Assembly: GCA_015680685.1 (NCBI GenBank)
Contig: MNCI01016134.1
Span: forward strand, 53,388-97,815
Origin: Gnetum montanum
Lineage: Eukaryota > Streptophyta > Gnetopsida > Gnetales > Gnetaceae
Length of the DNA: 44,428 bases
Reading direction: 5' to 3'
Position numbers and translations under genes: made by a program. Positions within the stretch are counted from its first letter, which is position 1. Each line of letters starts with the position of its first letter. Below are positions 41,439 to 44,428 of the stretch, piece after piece. The notes under the pieces were generated by a model, which saw nothing but the letters and a program-made list of their open reading frames with translations, was not told the DNA's origin and searched no databases.

Positions 41439-41561
41439 AAACCCCACTTGCTAAACACCAAGATACTAATATCCTTTCATCAAGTCAAAGAATCGAAAAT
41501 GAAGGTGAGGGATAGTAGAATTGGTAGAATGCACCACAAGAATCACTAACATAAGTTCATG
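41439..41561 (+). pseudogene. gag: Gag of chromovirus copy B, continuation
   Basis: Resumes the alignment to copy A at about 21507 with 'GATACTAATATCCTTTCA' against 'GGTACTAACATCCCTTCA', then 'CAAAGAATCG' and 'GTTCATG', where homology ends at about 41561. Confidence 0.65.
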
Positions 41562-42010
41562 TTCATTATGTGTTAATTTAGAAAAAGATGATTCTTCTTG
41601 GCTTGGTGCACATACACAAAAATTTGATACAAATATTCACAAATCTTTATAGCTATAGCTATAACATATACCATGTGGGATACTCCATCTGATATACTTA
41701 TATATAACATATTTTAGCTTATATCTACTCTCTTTTTTATTCATCATCAAGTTAGAAATTAGAGCTTGAAATAACATGCCATAATCTACTAGATTGTAAG
41801 AAGATTTTCATCCTCTATGTCTTATTTTTATGACTCTTATTTATAAGCTTATGTTTGTTTGTAATTGCAATTTTATTGATTAATAACCTTATAAGATATT
41901 TATCTTCTTCTTTTAATGTCATGTTATACATAGAATTGGTGACATATTCAATATTTTAGTTCCATTTTTTAGTGGACTCTTGATTATTACTTTGTCTTTT
42001 ACCTTCCCCT
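41562..42010 (-). pseudogene. 5' internal part of the minus-strand copia element
   Basis: This lies just inside the primer site. On the minus strand it gives 'MTLKEEDKYLIRLLINKIAI' and Lys-rich continuation, possibly the start of gag. No definite motif is visible, so identity rests on position. Confidence 0.35.
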
Positions 42011-42023
42011 CACTTTGATACCA
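42011..42023 (-). promoter_or_regulatory. tRNA-Met type primer site, minus strand
   Basis: The minus strand reads TGGTATCAAAGTG next to an LTR ending in CA, close to TGGTATCAGAGC. Confidence 0.65.
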
Positions 42024-43030
42024 TGTTTGAATTAATTTTGCATTATTAAAAATAAACTAAGAAAGTCATGGCATGAGGAACTTAATAGTTTAGAGAAAAA
42101 AATTGTAATATGATAAGAACTTTGTAAGGTGATAATTATTTCTAGAATAAATCTTCTAAATAGGAAAGAAGCTTGGAAGTGTAGAAACATGCCTCTAAGA
42201 AGATTTATATCACTTTTCATTTTCTATTTTTTGTAGGTTTTTTATATATGGTGATCACACTATATGTATGGTGTACCAACTACTATTTATAAAGTGGAGG
42301 GCAAAGTAGTCCCTTCCATTATGCATGCACTCATACTTGTTAGTTAGTAATAGTAGGATGGGCTCTATAAGATAGGATATGCATCCCTATCTATTAGCTC
42401 ATGTAAGAATTCAAACTATCCCAAACCATCTATCTTTATAAATAATCTTCTTATCTAGTAATGGTTCGATCTAATGTAACACATATCTATCCTTATGATA
42501 AAAAACTATCATGTTATGTTTAGAGATAGAAAGGTGATAAGTCTAGGAGGGGACAAGAATAACCTTTTCCTAAAATTGACCTACATGAATGACTAACTAT
42601 GGGGTCCTTGATCTTATACTAGTATGGATAGAATAAAGTTGCAATGTTGAGAAAAAACCTATTCTATCTATCATTAAAGAACCCACCATTGTATGATACC
42701 ACACTCAAGTCAATACCATAATACAATGCTACCATCAACCAATATGCTCTAATGATAAATGCTCCAACTATGAGAGTTATGTACATAGAAGAAACCCTAT
42801 ACCTATGATTTACTAGTTAATTTAAAGCTTATTTATCTAATATAAAGATATAAGACACTACCAAGAACCACTATCAAATCACTCATATGACTCAGTTCCT
42901 TAAGTGTAGGGATAGAACAATGATAGTAGATAGAATAATAAATGATAGTAAATGGAAAAGTTACCTGAAGCTAAGAGGATGTCTTATAAATGGAATGTAA
43001 TAGCATATTTTAGGGAATTAATGAGGAACT
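42024..43030 (-). repeat. 5' LTR of the minus-strand copia element (outer end uncertain)
   Basis: The inner end touches the primer site at 42023. A TATA box on the minus strand (TTTATAAATA, 42293-42284) lies about 260 bases before that end, and bases 42025-42180 match 32660-32820. The outer end toward higher coordinates was not located; 43030 is a guess. Confidence 0.5.
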
Positions 43031-44428
43031 CAAAAATATATTTTATTATTTTATTAACCTAATTTAGTAACTTGTTGTGGCAAAATAAGTTGAGTTATTC
43101 TTCGTACATTATCAAGTAGTACGTTAAATGTTGGGATTTTCACCTTTGCAAAATTCTTTTATGAGGTAGCTCGACTTTTATCTTTTCTTTTATTATCCTT
43201 GGGGATAATTCAAGATGCATGAATTTTCCTTTGCCCTTCATCTCTTTTGTTTTACCCTCTAAAATAAACCCTTGCATTCAAATAACATATTATTCCTTTA
43301 CTCTTGATTCTTTCTTATTTGTTCTAATTATTATGTTGTTAGCTTAGTAGAGGTACTTCTACTCCTCCAATTTTTAATCATATAAATGTAAATAGAAGTT
43401 GAGTAATATGTGAGGATACGACTCTACCTTGTGGAATTTCAGTGTTTCTACATAATTTATTCCTACATTGTCCTTAATAGGAGTACTTAGATATTATAAT
43501 ATTAAGTTCATTATTTGGTTGGGAGGTTTGTATTTTTTTAGTGATCAAATTATTAAGTCAAACTTCTAAAAGAAGCTTAGTACACCCATCAATATTACCT
43601 TATCTACATTTTTCCATTTTAATAGTTTTAAAAAATTAGGTAATGCATTCTTTTCTTGGAAGAAACACTTGTGAGGAAGAAGTCATCCAATGATTGAATT
43701 TTAAAGACAAAGAAAGGATTCTATGTGATCTTTAGGAGGTAGAATTGTTAGAAATCTTATTACAATATTTTTTAGGACTTTTGAGATGTATCTATCATGT
43801 ATTTGATTCTATTAGAATTTTCCAATTCATAAATCAAGTTTAGAATTTCTTATTATTTGAGGTATGATAAGATTTGATATTCATGGATTAGCATCATTGT
43901 AACACTGTTAATTCAATTTTAGTAAAATTCATCAAATTTCTTTGCATACTAGACTTCAATAGCTTACTTTGATAAATGTTGACTTGTTAAAACCAAACTA
44001 ACATGGAGTAAAAGTGCTAATATTAAATATATCAAAACTAATTATGATTTCAAACTAATGTTGAAATTAGTATCATCACTTTTGTTGGAATCACTCTCAT
44101 GCTTCTACATTTATATCTTAATTCAAGGTCCTTACTTTTTTCCATGAAAATCCATTTAAAATAAATTCACTTTTTGAATAGGTGGAGAATAGAGTCATGT
44201 CCAAGAAAATTGTTGCATGGCTACTTGGCTTCATAAGATAAATGAGGTATACTAGTTTCTATCTATTTACTATGAACAATTTACTATCCTTTTATTGGTA
44301 GATGCTAACCTAACCACTCTTGAGTAGCCTATGATATCAGCCCTTAATTTCTTTGGGATAATGACCTAAGTTTATAGGACAAAGAAAATATTTATTATAT
44401 TTATTTTTTATAATTTTCATGATGTAAT
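43031..44428. other. AT-rich sequence, nothing identified
   Basis: No coding, RNA or repeat signature recognised on either strand. Confidence 0.35.

Larger units (their letters stand above)
33538..41561 (+). mobile_element. Chromovirus copy B, 3'-truncated and split by a solo LTR
   Basis: It starts with a 483-base LTR and a tRNA-Met primer site, then the antisense spliced gene, GC-rich block, 5S-like piece and the start of gag. Gag is interrupted at 38541 by a 2.9-kb solo LTR and resumes at 41439. Homology to copy A stops at about 41561, with no pol or 3' LTR. The copy sits inside the RNase H frame of the minus-strand copia element, whose other end lies at 41562 onward, so truncation involved both elements. 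Confidence 0.75.

Noticed and set aside
42024-44428. More copia coding sequence on the right edge
   Set aside because: No RT, integrase or RNase H motif could be read on either strand.

Overview
The window is nuclear DNA of a land plant with a large, repeat-packed genome. A gymnosperm is the best guess: ancient, heavily mutated LTR retrotransposons nested in one another, AT-rich and CpG-poor sequence, and almost no intact reading frame. That assignment is inference; the sequence does not name the species. No intact cellular gene was found. Nearly every coding stretch is a decayed transposable element, and most stops are TAG, TAA or TGA where Gln, Trp or Arg codons are expected, as C-to-T decay of methylated DNA would leave.

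Layout. 1-185: 3' tip of an Athila-type LTR cut by the window edge. 1135-1410: fragment of a leucine-rich-repeat (NLR-type) resistance gene. About 1900-2115: possible tRNA-derived SINE on the minus strand. 3220-4420: end of an unidentified minus-strand gene with one intron. 4442-16351: a complete but dead Ty3/gypsy element of the Athila/Tat branch, with two LTRs, a tRNA-Asp-type primer site, gag, protease, RT-RNase H, integrase and, after pol, an extra coiled-coil ORF that appears to have its own promoter and a 5'UTR intron. Its target duplication is AATT(A/G). 18960-26215: chromovirus copy A. 26418-26700 and 30558-30860: two clusters of a GATGTC/GACATC motif, the second in a probable LTR. 27560-28254: Helitron/Pif1 helicase C-terminus. 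28539-29042: large foldback element. 32636-33532 and 41562 to beyond 42300: two ends of a minus-strand Ty1/copia element. 33538-41561: chromovirus copy B, sitting in the copia RNase H region and itself split by a 2.9-kb solo LTR (38542-41433, perfect AAACC duplication) that carries 36 copies of a 21-bp repeat.

The most unusual system is the chromovirus family seen in copies A and B. Combining them, the element reads: LTR, tRNA-Met primer site, a long gene on the opposite strand with several phase-preserving introns, a GC-rich repeat-filled block, a piece of 5S rRNA gene containing the polymerase III internal promoter, gag, pol with chromodomain region, polypurine tract, LTR. The antisense gene resembles the plant 'putative transposon protein' type of additional ORF. 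Its introns would survive retrotransposition because they are not spliced from the sense RNA. A retained 5S promoter in the leader of a coding Ty3/gypsy element recalls, but differs from, the 5S-bearing LTRs of Cassandra elements.
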